DNA of 5,793 nucleotides from JBAWAP01 sp049589355 (GCA_049589355.1 JBAWAP010000203.1:1-5793); one strand, 5' to 3'. Positions 1-4,345 are shown, counted from the first letter of the stretch. Notes: generated by a model not told the origin, from the sequence alone. Program-made: numbers and translations.

Positions 1-110
1 AGCGAGCGCCGGTTGAGTAGCGAAGCGTATCGAAACCAAGCGAGCGGCTCCACAGACACCCCGCTTGGCCTCGATACGTCGCTTCGCTCCTACTCGGCCG
101 GCGCTTCGTA
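1..110. repeat. Large imperfect inverted repeat (palindromic dispersed repeat), possibly cut by the window edge
   Basis: The segment at about 2-42 pairs imperfectly with the segment at about 63-106. The left arm contains GGTTGAGTAGCGAAGCG (11-27) followed by TATCGAAACC; the right arm contains CTCGATACGTCGCTTCGC and CCTACTCGGCC, its approximate reverse complement. The loop is about 20 nt. No reading frame is evident in it. The same core GAGTAGCGAAGCG recurs at 4246-4258, so this is a dispersed family rather than a one-off hairpin. It ends within a few bases of the HEPN stop codon at 115. It may act as a bidirectional terminator, but it has no obvious U-tract; a REP/MITE-like repeat is the better reading. 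Confidence 0.75.
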
Positions 111-114
111 AGAA

Positions 115-348
115 TCATGTAATGCACCAGTCGGCATAGGTCTGCCGAAAGTCTTCTGACACCTCATGGCGGTCGGTGATGATCACATCCCTGACGGCCA
201 ACGCAGCTTTGAGTGCCTTTTCCACAGCGTGCTGGCAATGAGCCATACACCGGGCATAAACGCCGGCCTGCCGCAGCACCCGTGCCGCCTCTAAGTCTGC
301 ATATGCCTCTATTAGCAGGGCTCGCGCAATATCACGGTGAGACAGCAT
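115..348 (-). CDS. HEPN-domain protein, short and probably C-terminally truncated (MNT/HEPN toxin-antitoxin partner)
   Basis: This 77-residue protein has the front of a HEPN domain: two helices with the typical pattern DIARALLIEAYADLEAA, then a region with QHAVEKALKAAL (about 39-50), the hallmark of the alpha-helical HEPN fold. HEPN proteins paired with minimal nucleotidyltransferases are usually about 120-140 residues, so roughly the last 50 residues are missing. The RX4-6H/RX4HXY ribonuclease motif of HepT-type toxins is not evident in what remains. The start overlaps the end of the upstream nucleotidyltransferase gene by 17 bp and has its own GGGAGGTT site 7-8 nt before ATG, so the two are a translationally coupled operon. 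The stop at 115-117 lies a few bases from the palindromic repeat at 1-110, which suggests that repeat insertion or deletion removed the 3' end. If toxic activity requires the missing helices this is an inactive remnant; a genuinely short HEPN variant is less likely. Confidence 0.72.
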   Translation of the reverse strand: MLSHRDIARALLIEAYADLEAARVLRQAGVYARCMAHCQHAVEKALKAALAVRDVIITDRHEVSEDFRQTYADWCIT

Positions 349-796
349 GTTCAGGAACCTCCCACACCCCGGGTTTCCTCATTCGGATGCCCCGTTCTCC
401 CATAAGGCGCGTCATGCGTATGATACAGTTTCTAAAGAAGTCGTGGCGATCGAAAACGATCTGGTGAGCGTCGTAAATCTCCAGCATCAGCGGCGCAGCC
501 CATTCCACTGAATCCTCCACATCCTCTGGGCTCGCCAGCATAACCTGGAAGCGCTTCCCAAGCCGCCATCCTTGGCGTGCCCATTCGTCTTCCAGGCGAT
601 GAATGTTCCTCCAGTCTCGTGGCAACCCCTTCACCACAACCAGAAGATCAACATCAGACCCCGGCTTGGCTGTCCTTCGAGCGTGGCTGCCGTAAACCAC
701 AACAGCCACGAGTTGCTCCCCGAGCTCCTCGTGGAGGTTCTGCACCATGCCGTCAAGGGCCACCTTAATGTCTTCGACGCTCAATCGGGTAGTCAT
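332..796 (-). CDS. MNT-type minimal nucleotidyltransferase (antitoxin of MNT/HEPN pair)
   Basis: This is a 154-residue protein of the DNA polymerase beta-like minimal nucleotidyltransferase family. The signature is clear: VYGSHARRTAKPGSDVDLLV, with G36-S37 and metal-binding D48 and D50. The expected third carboxylate on the following strand is not obvious; the strand RFQVML has Q84 where many relatives carry D, so catalytic status is uncertain. In characterised MntA/HepT systems the nucleotidyltransferase neutralises the HEPN RNase by AMPylating it; that role here is inferred from family and gene order. ATG at 794-796 is preceded by AGGTG with 8 nt spacing. The gene leads a two-gene minus-strand operon and overlaps the HEPN gene by 17 bp. 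A 121-bp miniature element is inserted 13 nt upstream of the ribosome binding site, so the leader RNA, if transcribed from beyond it, carries a long hairpin. Confidence 0.88.
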   Translation of the reverse strand: MTTRLSVEDIKVALDGMVQNLHEELGEQLVAVVVYGSHARRTAKPGSDVDLLVVVKGLPRDWRNIHRLEDEWARQGWRLGKRFQVMLASPEDVEDSVEWAAPLMLEIYDAHQIVFDRHDFFRNCIIRMTRLMGERGIRMRKPGVWEVPEHAVSP

Positions 797-810
797 AGAC
801 GATTCACCTA

Positions 811-818
811 CCTTATTC
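811..818. repeat. Target-site duplication, copy 1 (CCTTATTC) of the 121-bp miniature element
   Basis: CCTTATTC directly abuts the left terminal repeat GTAACTGCTCAGCC and is repeated exactly at 940-947 after the right terminal repeat. An 8-bp duplication is the footprint of transposase-mediated insertion. Confidence 0.85.
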
Positions 819-939
819 GTAACTGCTCAGCCCTGGCAGATTTGGACGCTCTTGGTGTCACCCTGAGCGAAGCGAAGGGTCTCGTTCTCGCACAAACGAG
901 ATTCTTCGCTTCGCTCAGAATGACAGGCTGAGCAGTTAC
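819..939. mobile_element. 121-bp MITE-like non-autonomous element with 14-bp perfect TIRs
   Basis: The ends are GTAACTGCTCAGCC (819-832) and its exact reverse complement (926-939), flanked by the 8-bp direct repeat CCTTATTC. Inside are two 31-nt arms, 856-886 and 895-925, pairing at 27 of 31 positions around an 8-nt loop. The arms contain the CTGAGCGAAGCGAAG motif common in dispersed bacterial repeats. There is no coding capacity. The GTAA end and 8-bp duplication match the known hallmarks of IS66-family elements, so mobilisation by an IS66-like transposase elsewhere in the genome is a reasonable inference; no such transposase is in the window. The same termini bound the large insertion at 1550-4337. 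It lies in the leader of the nucleotidyltransferase gene. Confidence 0.88.
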
Positions 940-947
940 CCTTATTC
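940..947. repeat. Target-site duplication, copy 2 (CCTTATTC) of the 121-bp miniature element
   Basis: This is an exact copy of 811-818, immediately following the right terminal repeat ending at 939. Confidence 0.85.
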
Positions 948-950
948 TAT

Positions 951-979
951 ATTCTAACCCAGCTCAACCCGAAATGCAA
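951..979 (-). promoter_or_regulatory. Weak candidate promoter for the MNT/HEPN operon, upstream of the miniature element
   Basis: On the minus strand TTGCAT (974-979) and TAGAAT (951-956) are 17 bp apart. The -10 matches five of six consensus bases, the -35 only three. If real, transcription would run through the 121-bp inserted element before reaching the nucleotidyltransferase start. The rest of the 797-1106 intergenic stretch holds only this element and the promoter of the downstream plus-strand operon. Confidence 0.25.
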
Positions 980-1044
980 ACGTGGAATCCAAAATCAAAC
1001 AGGTATGTTTCATTATCAGTTGGGATCTCACTGACAATCGCCAT

Positions 1045-1073
1045 TTGACAGAACCGGTCAATGCTGCTATAGT
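1045..1073 (+). promoter_or_regulatory. Strong sigma70-type promoter of the RHH/PIN operon
   Basis: TTGACA (1045-1050) is followed after exactly 17 bp by TATAGT (1068-1073), a near-consensus promoter. The start site is expected near 1080, giving a leader of about 27 nt to the ATG at 1107. The -10 box lies inside a tandem 11-bp repeat, as expected for an autoregulated toxin-antitoxin operon. Confidence 0.75.
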
Positions 1074-1083
1074 GCTGCTATAG
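1062..1083 (+). promoter_or_regulatory. Tandem 11-bp direct repeat, likely operator for the RHH antitoxin
   Basis: TGCTGCTATAG occurs twice head to tail (1062-1072 and 1073-1083) with no spacer. The period is about one helical turn, so two bound RHH dimers would sit on the same DNA face. The repeat covers the -10 box and the predicted start site. RHH antitoxins typically repress their own operon from such tandem sites; binding here is inferred from position, not shown. Confidence 0.55.
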
Positions 1084-1106
1084 AAACAGGGTGAGGAGAC
1101 AGCAGG

Positions 1107-1445
1107 ATGCAGGTTAAGCGTATCACGATCCGGGTTCCCCCGGAGTTACATCAACAGTTGAGTCAGTTAGCTGCCAGCCGATCGGTCTCCCTCAACACGC
1201 TGGCCGTTGAGGCGCTGGAAGTCTACTCAGAGGCCTTGGCAGCAGACCAGGAACGTTTCCCGCTGAGGCAGCTCAGCGCTCTCCTGGCTCCGGCAGCCGA
1301 AGCGGCCGATCTCACCGAAGAAGAGTTGCTTCATTATGCCCGCCAGGTGCGCCGCCGCATATGGCAAGAACGGTACGAGAAGGCCGTTCGGTCCCTTCGC
1401 TCCGCTCAGGGCGGGCTCCTCTCTGGGGAACAGGAGATCCGGTGA
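1107..1445 (+). CDS. Ribbon-helix-helix (Arc/CopG-like) antitoxin of a PIN toxin pair
   Basis: This is a 112-residue protein. Residues 3-40 form a ribbon-helix-helix DNA-binding domain: beta strand VKRITIRVP, then helices ELHQQLSQLAASR and SLNTLAVEALEVYSEA. The C-terminal half, rich in acidic and basic residues (about 60-95), would be the flexible toxin-binding arm. ATG is preceded by GAGGAG with 8 nt spacing. The stop overlaps the GTG start of the PIN gene in a GTGA arrangement, the usual coupling for antitoxin-toxin pairs. The protein should dimerise, repress its own promoter and inhibit the PIN RNase. Because the PIN gene is split by an insertion, the antitoxin is now without a functional cognate partner. 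The last 20 or so codons include a 19-nt copy of the dispersed repeat (1393-1411), so the extreme C-terminus may not be ancestral. Confidence 0.85.
   Translation: MQVKRITIRVPPELHQQLSQLAASRSVSLNTLAVEALEVYSEALAADQERFPLRQLSALLAPAAEAADLTEEELLHYARQVRRRIWQERYEKAVRSLRSAQGGLLSGEQEIR
1393..1411 (+). repeat. Half-copy of the dispersed repeat inside the antitoxin coding sequence
   Basis: The reverse complement of 1393-1411 matches 861-879 (left arm of the 121-bp element) at 18 of 19 positions, with the shared core CCCTGAGCG and GCGAAGGG. It is translated in frame near the antitoxin C-terminus (around SLRSAQG). Confidence 0.65.
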
Positions 1446-1549
1446 ACCTGAAGCGCGTTTTCCCCGACACCGGCGTGCTGCTAGCCATGATCGTCTTCCC
1501 CCGGGATCGGTCTGGCTCGACCACCTTGGCGGGTGAAGTATTGGAATTG
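1442..1549 (+). pseudogene. PIN-domain toxin, 5' fragment (36 codons, interrupted by insertion)
   Basis: GTG at 1442 overlaps the antitoxin stop and begins MNLKRVFPDTGVLLAMI, the first strand of a PIN domain with catalytic D9. The gene frame runs to 1549, where the 8-bp target duplication ends and insertion DNA begins; translation continues into insertion DNA for 33 more codons to a TGA at 1649-1651. Joining codon 36 to 4346 (insertion and one duplication copy removed) restores one frame of 165 residues, a normal PIN toxin length. VapC-type PIN proteins are Mg-dependent RNases, usually acting on tRNA or rRNA. This fragment alone carries only one of four acidic residues and should be inactive. 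No substitution or frameshift besides the insertion is seen, so it may be recent. Confidence 0.88.
1542..1549. repeat. Target-site duplication, copy 1 (TGGAATTG) of the large insertion
   Basis: TGGAATTG lies immediately left of the terminal repeat starting at 1550 and is repeated exactly at 4338-4345. It belongs to the PIN coding sequence (codons for Leu-Glu-Leu). Confidence 0.9.
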
Positions 1550-1575
1550 GTGACTACTCAGGCTGTCATTGCGAG

Positions 1576-1663
1576 TCTTCCATGGCGCGGTGCGCCATCC
1601 GTAGGGGGCAGAAACTTGTGTCCAGCGCGACTGCGTGTACAATATGTGTGAGTGCTCAGACAG
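1576..1663. other. Left arm of the nested insertion between its terminus and IS982; small hairpin only
   Basis: No gene is seen. There is a perfect 7-bp hairpin with ATGGCGC (1582-1588) and GCGCCAT (1592-1598) around a 3-nt loop. GTGAGTGCTCAGAC (1648-1661) resembles GTGCGTGCTCAGCC at 2707-2720 on the other side of IS982. The PIN 5' fragment reads through to a TGA at 1649-1651. Confidence 0.5.
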
Positions 1664-1770
1664 TTAAACTCTATCTGCTAGTTTTCGACCGGAAGTGAGA
1701 GCTGAGTGATTTGACAAAATGGCCGTCATGATGCATTCTTCGCGTACTACTACTGAAGGGAGAATGCGCC

Positions 1771-2682
1771 ATGATGGGCTTAACCAATTATATCACCGAA
1801 TGTGATTGGGAAGATGTGTTCATCGCTTGGTACGTGGCAGTGGATGATGCCTATCGCCGACTGTTTCCGCCCGGGAAGCGACTACGCAGACGTGGCCCTG
1901 AGCCGGACTTCTCAGATAGCGAGGTCATCACCATCGGGCTCATCTGTGATACCTACTTTCACGGTCACGAGGAACTCGCCCTGTCCTTCGTGCGGCAACA
2001 TTATCGCCATCTTTTCCCCAGGCTCCTGGAAGACAGCCGCTTTAACCGCCGCCGTCGGGAACTGGCATTGGTCATTGAGGCCATCCGCCGACTCCTCCGC
2101 GATCAGGAGATGGACCCCGAAGACAGGCTACGCATCGGCGATAGCGCACCGGTGTTTGTGTGCACCTACATGCGCAGTTGGCAATGCACCACGGTCTTCG
2201 GGCCAGAGTACTGTGGGATAGTGAAGAGCAAACGGGCCAAGCTGTTTGGGTTCCGTCTGCACCTCACCGCCATGGTCAAGCAGATGGTAGATGAATGGCT
2301 CCTCGCCCCGGCCGCCCACCACGATGTCAAGATTTTGCCCTTCGTCCTGGAGGATTGTGAGGACCTGCAGGTCATTCTGGACAAGGCTTACAATGACGAA
2401 GAGCAAGAATTGCGGCTGTGGCGTGAGCAGGATATTCTCCTGCTGCCGTTGCGCCGCAAGAACATGAAGGCGCAGTGGGAGCCTGACGTGAAAGCTATCC
2501 TGAAACGTGTCCGACTACGAGTTGAGACGACGCTGAGTGTCTTGACTCAAGTGTGGAACATTGAATGGCCCAAAGCTAGGAGTTTATCAGGCATCATCGC
2601 GCGGATCGCAACACGAATCCTAGCTCACACCGTCAGCTTCATCGTCGCACCACAGTTACTACCGATGAAAACTAGCAATTAA
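1771..2682 (+). CDS. IS982-family DDE transposase
   Basis: This is a 303-residue protein, close to the family norm of about 290-300. The N-terminal region has PDFSDSEVITIGLI (45-58), typical of IS982 transposases. The catalytic triad can be placed as D124 (RIGDSAPV), D204 (VILDKAYND) and E252 (VRLRVETTLSVLTQ), with the K/R-rich stretch between the last two as expected. It cuts and rejoins the IS ends by RNase H-fold chemistry. ATG at 1771 has AAGGGAGA 7 nt upstream; a second ATG follows directly at 1774. TTGACA at 1711-1716 is a possible -35, but the matching -10 (CATTCT, 17 bp away) is poor. The frame is intact from start to stop, so the enzyme may be functional. It is co-directional with the downstream IS110 transposase but belongs to a separate element. 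Confidence 0.9.
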   Translation: MMGLTNYITECDWEDVFIAWYVAVDDAYRRLFPPGKRLRRRGPEPDFSDSEVITIGLICDTYFHGHEELALSFVRQHYRHLFPRLLEDSRFNRRRRELALVIEAIRRLLRDQEMDPEDRLRIGDSAPVFVCTYMRSWQCTTVFGPEYCGIVKSKRAKLFGFRLHLTAMVKQMVDEWLLAPAAHHDVKILPFVLEDCEDLQVILDKAYNDEEQELRLWREQDILLLPLRRKNMKAQWEPDVKAILKRVRLRVETTLSVLTQVWNIEWPKARSLSGIIARIATRILAHTVSFIVAPQLLPMKTSN

Positions 2683-2689
2683 AGTTTAA
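2667..2689. repeat. Right terminal inverted repeat of IS982 element (partner 1664-1686)
   Basis: The reverse complement of 2667-2689 agrees with 1664-1686 at 20 of 23 positions. It includes the TAA stop of the transposase (2680-2682). Confidence 0.8.
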
Positions 2690-2706
2690 GACCGTGAACT
2701 TCACTG

Positions 2707-2733
2707 GTGCGTGCTCAGCCCACTTGCGAGTCT
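2707..2733. repeat. Internal degenerate copy of the element terminus (TIR plus subterminal motif)
   Basis: GTGCGTGCTCAGCC (2707-2720) matches the GTAACTGCTCAGCC terminus at 11 of 14 positions. TTGCGAGTCT (2724-2733) is identical to 1569-1578 just inside the left end of the big insertion. It therefore looks like a second left end in the same orientation, lying between IS982 and IS110. Confidence 0.55.
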
Positions 2734-2737
2734 GGTT

Positions 2738-2868
2738 CAGGTCAGGGAGTGATTCAAGCATTGGTGGCTCTGGCAGGCTAGAGGCCGAGACCCCGTTGAG
2801 TAGCATACATACATACAAGCCTGACCTGGTCTGGCACTCTCATTATTATCTCAGGAGGACTCGAACCA
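2738..2868 (+). ncRNA. Candidate bridge-RNA region of the IS110 element
   Basis: IS110-group elements encode a structured bridge RNA in the non-coding left end that pairs with target and donor DNA. Here the left-end region opens with CAGGTCAGG (2738-2746), which is perfectly complementary to CCTGACCTG (2820-2828), enclosing a 73-nt loop. Inside, GGCTCT (2766-2771) can pair with AGAGGCC (2780-2786) with one bulge. GTTGAGTAGC (2795-2804) is identical to the palindromic repeat at 12-21 and spans the reconstructed insertion point. A CATACATACATAC microsatellite (2805-2817) follows. The RNA class is inferred from element family, location and folding potential; its true ends and guide loops cannot be set by eye. 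The transposase ribosome binding site AGGAGG (2853-2858) lies at its 3' end. Confidence 0.45.
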
Positions 2869-4224
2869 ATGGATACTACCCAAGCCCCTCAACCCTGTCA
2901 CGAACCCTTCGGCGTGGTCAACCCCGACGCCGCGGGCCTCGACATCGGCAGCGAAGAGATTTGGGCCTGCGTGCCGGCCAACCGTGACCCGCAACCAGTG
3001 CGCGTCTTCGGCACCTTCACCCCTGACTTGGAGGCATTGGCCGATTGGCTGAAGGCCTGTGGCATCGAGACCGTAGCCATGGAATCCACCGGTGTGTATT
3101 GGATTCCCATCTACGAACTCTTGGAAGCGCGCGGCTTCAGGGCATGTCTGGTAAACGCGCGTCATATCAAGAATGTGCCAGGGCGCAAGAGTGACGTGAA
3201 AGATTGCCAATGGATTCAACAACTGCATAGTTTCGGGTTGTTGAGTGCCTCGTTTCGCCCCGAAGCCGAGATGTGTGCCTTGCGCGCCTACTTGCGCCAT
3301 CGCGCCAATCTGGTGGATTATCGCGCCGCCCACATTCAACACATGCAGAAAGCTCTGCAACAGATGAACGTGCAGTTGACGCAGGTGTTGAGTGACATCA
3401 CGGGCGAGACGGGCCTGGCCATCATCCGCGCCATTGTGGCCGGTGAGCGCGACCCGGTGAAGTTAGCCCAGTTGCGCAACCCCCGCTGTGCCCACAGCCA
3501 AGACGAAATCGCCAAAGCCTTGACGGGGCACTATCGCCCGGAGCACGTGTTCGCCCTCAAGCAAGCGTTGGCCTTGTACGATTTCTACACCGCGCAAATC
3601 CGAGAATGCGACGTCGAAATCGAGCGGCACTACAGTGTCTTCAAGCCTGTTGTGGATGTCGAGCAAAACCCTTTGCCACCCACGCGCAAGAAGAACACCC
3701 ATAGCAAGAACGCCCCATCGTTTGATGTGCGCACCCAACTGTACCGTCTGACAGGTGTAGACTTGACGGCCATTGAGGGCTTGAATGAGGTCACCGCTCA
3801 GACCATTCTGTCCGAGATTGGCACAGACATGAGTAGATGGTCTACCGGGAAGCATTTCTGCTCCTGGCTTCACTTAGCGCCCCACAATGACATCACAGGT
3901 GGCAAGGTGGTGCGCAGCCGCACACTCAAGGGCAAGAATCGCGCGGCCCAGGCCTTTCGCTTGGCGGCGCAAGCGGTCGGGCGCACGGATACAGCTCACG
4001 GCGCATTCTATCGGCGCAAGCGCGCCAAGCTCGGACCTGAGGCTGCGATTGTGGCCACAGCGCACAGACTGTCCCGCATCGTCTATCACTTGTTAAAGTA
4101 TCGCGAACCCTATCAGGAGATGGGGCGGGAAGAATATGAACGGCAGGCGCGCGAGCATGAGGTCGCCCAGTTGACGCGCAAAGCCGCCAAACTCGGCTTC
4201 ACACTCACGTCACAAGCCGCTTGA
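2869..4224 (+). CDS. IS110-family transposase (DEDD recombinase)
   Basis: This is a 451-residue protein with both IS110 domains. The N-terminal RuvC-like DEDD domain has D25 (AGLDIGS), E72 (AMESTGVYW), D109 and D112 (GRKSDVKDCQW). The middle (about 130-250) is helical with coiled-coil character. A 260-290 linker, rich in Pro, Lys and Asn, precedes the C-terminal Transposase_20 domain (about 291-410), with LTAIEGLNEVTAQTIL helix-hairpin-helix-like sequence and GKNRAAQAFRLAAQAV. Family members act with a bridge RNA and use a C-terminal serine nucleophile. The usual S in the xxSGG motif is T343 here (DITGGK), leaving the catalytic residue uncertain. The reading frame is intact. AGGAGG lies 10 nt before the ATG. 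It is larger than many IS110 transposases (about 330-420) because of the linker and C-terminal tail. Confidence 0.93.
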   Translation: MDTTQAPQPCHEPFGVVNPDAAGLDIGSEEIWACVPANRDPQPVRVFGTFTPDLEALADWLKACGIETVAMESTGVYWIPIYELLEARGFRACLVNARHIKNVPGRKSDVKDCQWIQQLHSFGLLSASFRPEAEMCALRAYLRHRANLVDYRAAHIQHMQKALQQMNVQLTQVLSDITGETGLAIIRAIVAGERDPVKLAQLRNPRCAHSQDEIAKALTGHYRPEHVFALKQALALYDFYTAQIRECDVEIERHYSVFKPVVDVEQNPLPPTRKKNTHSKNAPSFDVRTQLYRLTGVDLTAIEGLNEVTAQTILSEIGTDMSRWSTGKHFCSWLHLAPHNDITGGKVVRSRTLKGKNRAAQAFRLAAQAVGRTDTAHGAFYRRKRAKLGPEAAIVATAHRLSRIVYHLLKYREPYQEMGREEYERQAREHEVAQLTRKAAKLGFTLTSQAA

Positions 4225-4245
4225 CCTTTTCCATATCAAGTTTCT

Positions 4246-4337
4246 GAGTAGCGAAGCGAAGCAAACCCCAAGCCGCAAGGAGGAGATTGCTTCGTCGCAA
4301 AAAACACTCCTCGCAATGACACGGGCTGAGCAGTTAC
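4246..4337. repeat. Right arm of the palindromic insertion (dispersed repeat plus TIR)
   Basis: After IS110 comes GAGTAGCGAAGCGAAGCAAACC, then AGGAGGAGATTGCTTCG, CTCGCAATGACA and the terminal repeat GGCTGAGCAGTTAC (4324-4337). The first part matches the left arm of the repeat at 11-27; the last part matches the right end of the 121-bp element. An ATG at 4316-4318 within it is in frame with the PIN 3' fragment. Confidence 0.7.
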
Positions 4338-4345
4338 TGGAATTG
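4338..4345. repeat. Target-site duplication, copy 2 (TGGAATTG) of the large insertion
   Basis: This is an exact copy of 1542-1549, immediately after the terminal repeat ending at 4337. It is in frame with the downstream PIN fragment. Confidence 0.9.

Larger units (their letters stand above)
1664..2689 (+). mobile_element. IS982-family insertion sequence, complete
   Basis: This is a 1,026-bp element with one transposase gene. The terminal inverted repeats are at 1664-1686 and 2667-2689 and match at 20 of 23 positions (TTAAACT at the tip, TGCTAGTTTTC at the inner end). Length and single-gene organisation fit the IS982 family. The right terminal repeat contains the transposase stop codon. No clean target duplication is visible: the 8 bases outside each end differ. 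The insertion is therefore old, or one flank has been rearranged. Confidence 0.8.
2738..4245 (+). mobile_element. IS110-family insertion sequence (boundaries about +/-3 nt)
   Basis: The element of about 1.5 kb contains one DEDD transposase gene with about 131 nt of upstream non-coding sequence and a short right end. Boundaries were inferred from its target. The left flank ends GCGAGTCTGGTT (to 2737) and the right flank begins GAGTAGCGAAGCG (from 4246). Joined, they recreate GGTTGAGTAGCGAAGCG, exactly the repeat at 11-27 of this window. As usual for IS110 there are no obvious terminal inverted repeats and no long target duplication. The exact core dinucleotide cannot be fixed; T or TTC is shared by both junctions. 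It sits inside the larger palindromic insertion. Confidence 0.7.
1550..4337. mobile_element. 2,788-bp nested insertion bounded by GTAACTGCTCAGCC-type ends, splitting the PIN gene
   Basis: The right end is GGCTGAGCAGTTAC (4324-4337), identical to the right end of the 121-bp element at 819-939. The left end starts GTGACTACTCAGG (1550-1562), a diverged form of the same terminal repeat. Subterminally TGTCATTGCGAG (1564-1575) and CTCGCAATGACA are inverted copies. The 8-bp duplication TGGAATTG flanks it. The ends belong to the non-autonomous palindromic family, not to either transposase within. The likeliest history is that a small palindromic element inserted into the PIN gene and was then invaded by IS982 and IS110. 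Alternatively the whole unit moved together as passengers between the ends. The excision footprint restoring the PIN frame makes the boundaries firm. Confidence 0.88.

Noticed and set aside
1..110. Rho-independent terminator downstream of the HEPN gene
   Set aside because: The stem is long and imperfect and there is no U-tract after it on the minus strand; its recurrence elsewhere fits a dispersed repeat better.
572..931. 119-codon plus-strand open frame across the nucleotidyltransferase and the miniature element
   Set aside because: It is antisense to the MNT gene and then runs through a non-coding palindrome; its composition is not protein-like.
1312..1651. Several overlapping open frames on both strands around the antitoxin end
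   Set aside because: They are shadows. Only the RHH frame and the GTG-started PIN frame have family motifs and sensible starts; the longer upstream-started version of the PIN frame (from 1361) would overlap the antitoxin without reason.
1656..1663. Target duplication for the IS982 element
   Set aside because: The bases outside the two terminal repeats (TCAGACAG and GACCGTGA) do not match at any length from 6 to 9, so none is claimed.
2805..2817. CATACATACATAC as a CRISPR or iteron-like array
   Set aside because: It is a short simple tetranucleotide repeat with no spacers and no associated replication or Cas gene.
2851..3360. 169-codon minus-strand open frame inside the IS110 transposase gene
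   Set aside because: It is antisense to a well-supported DEDD transposase and has no domain signature of its own.
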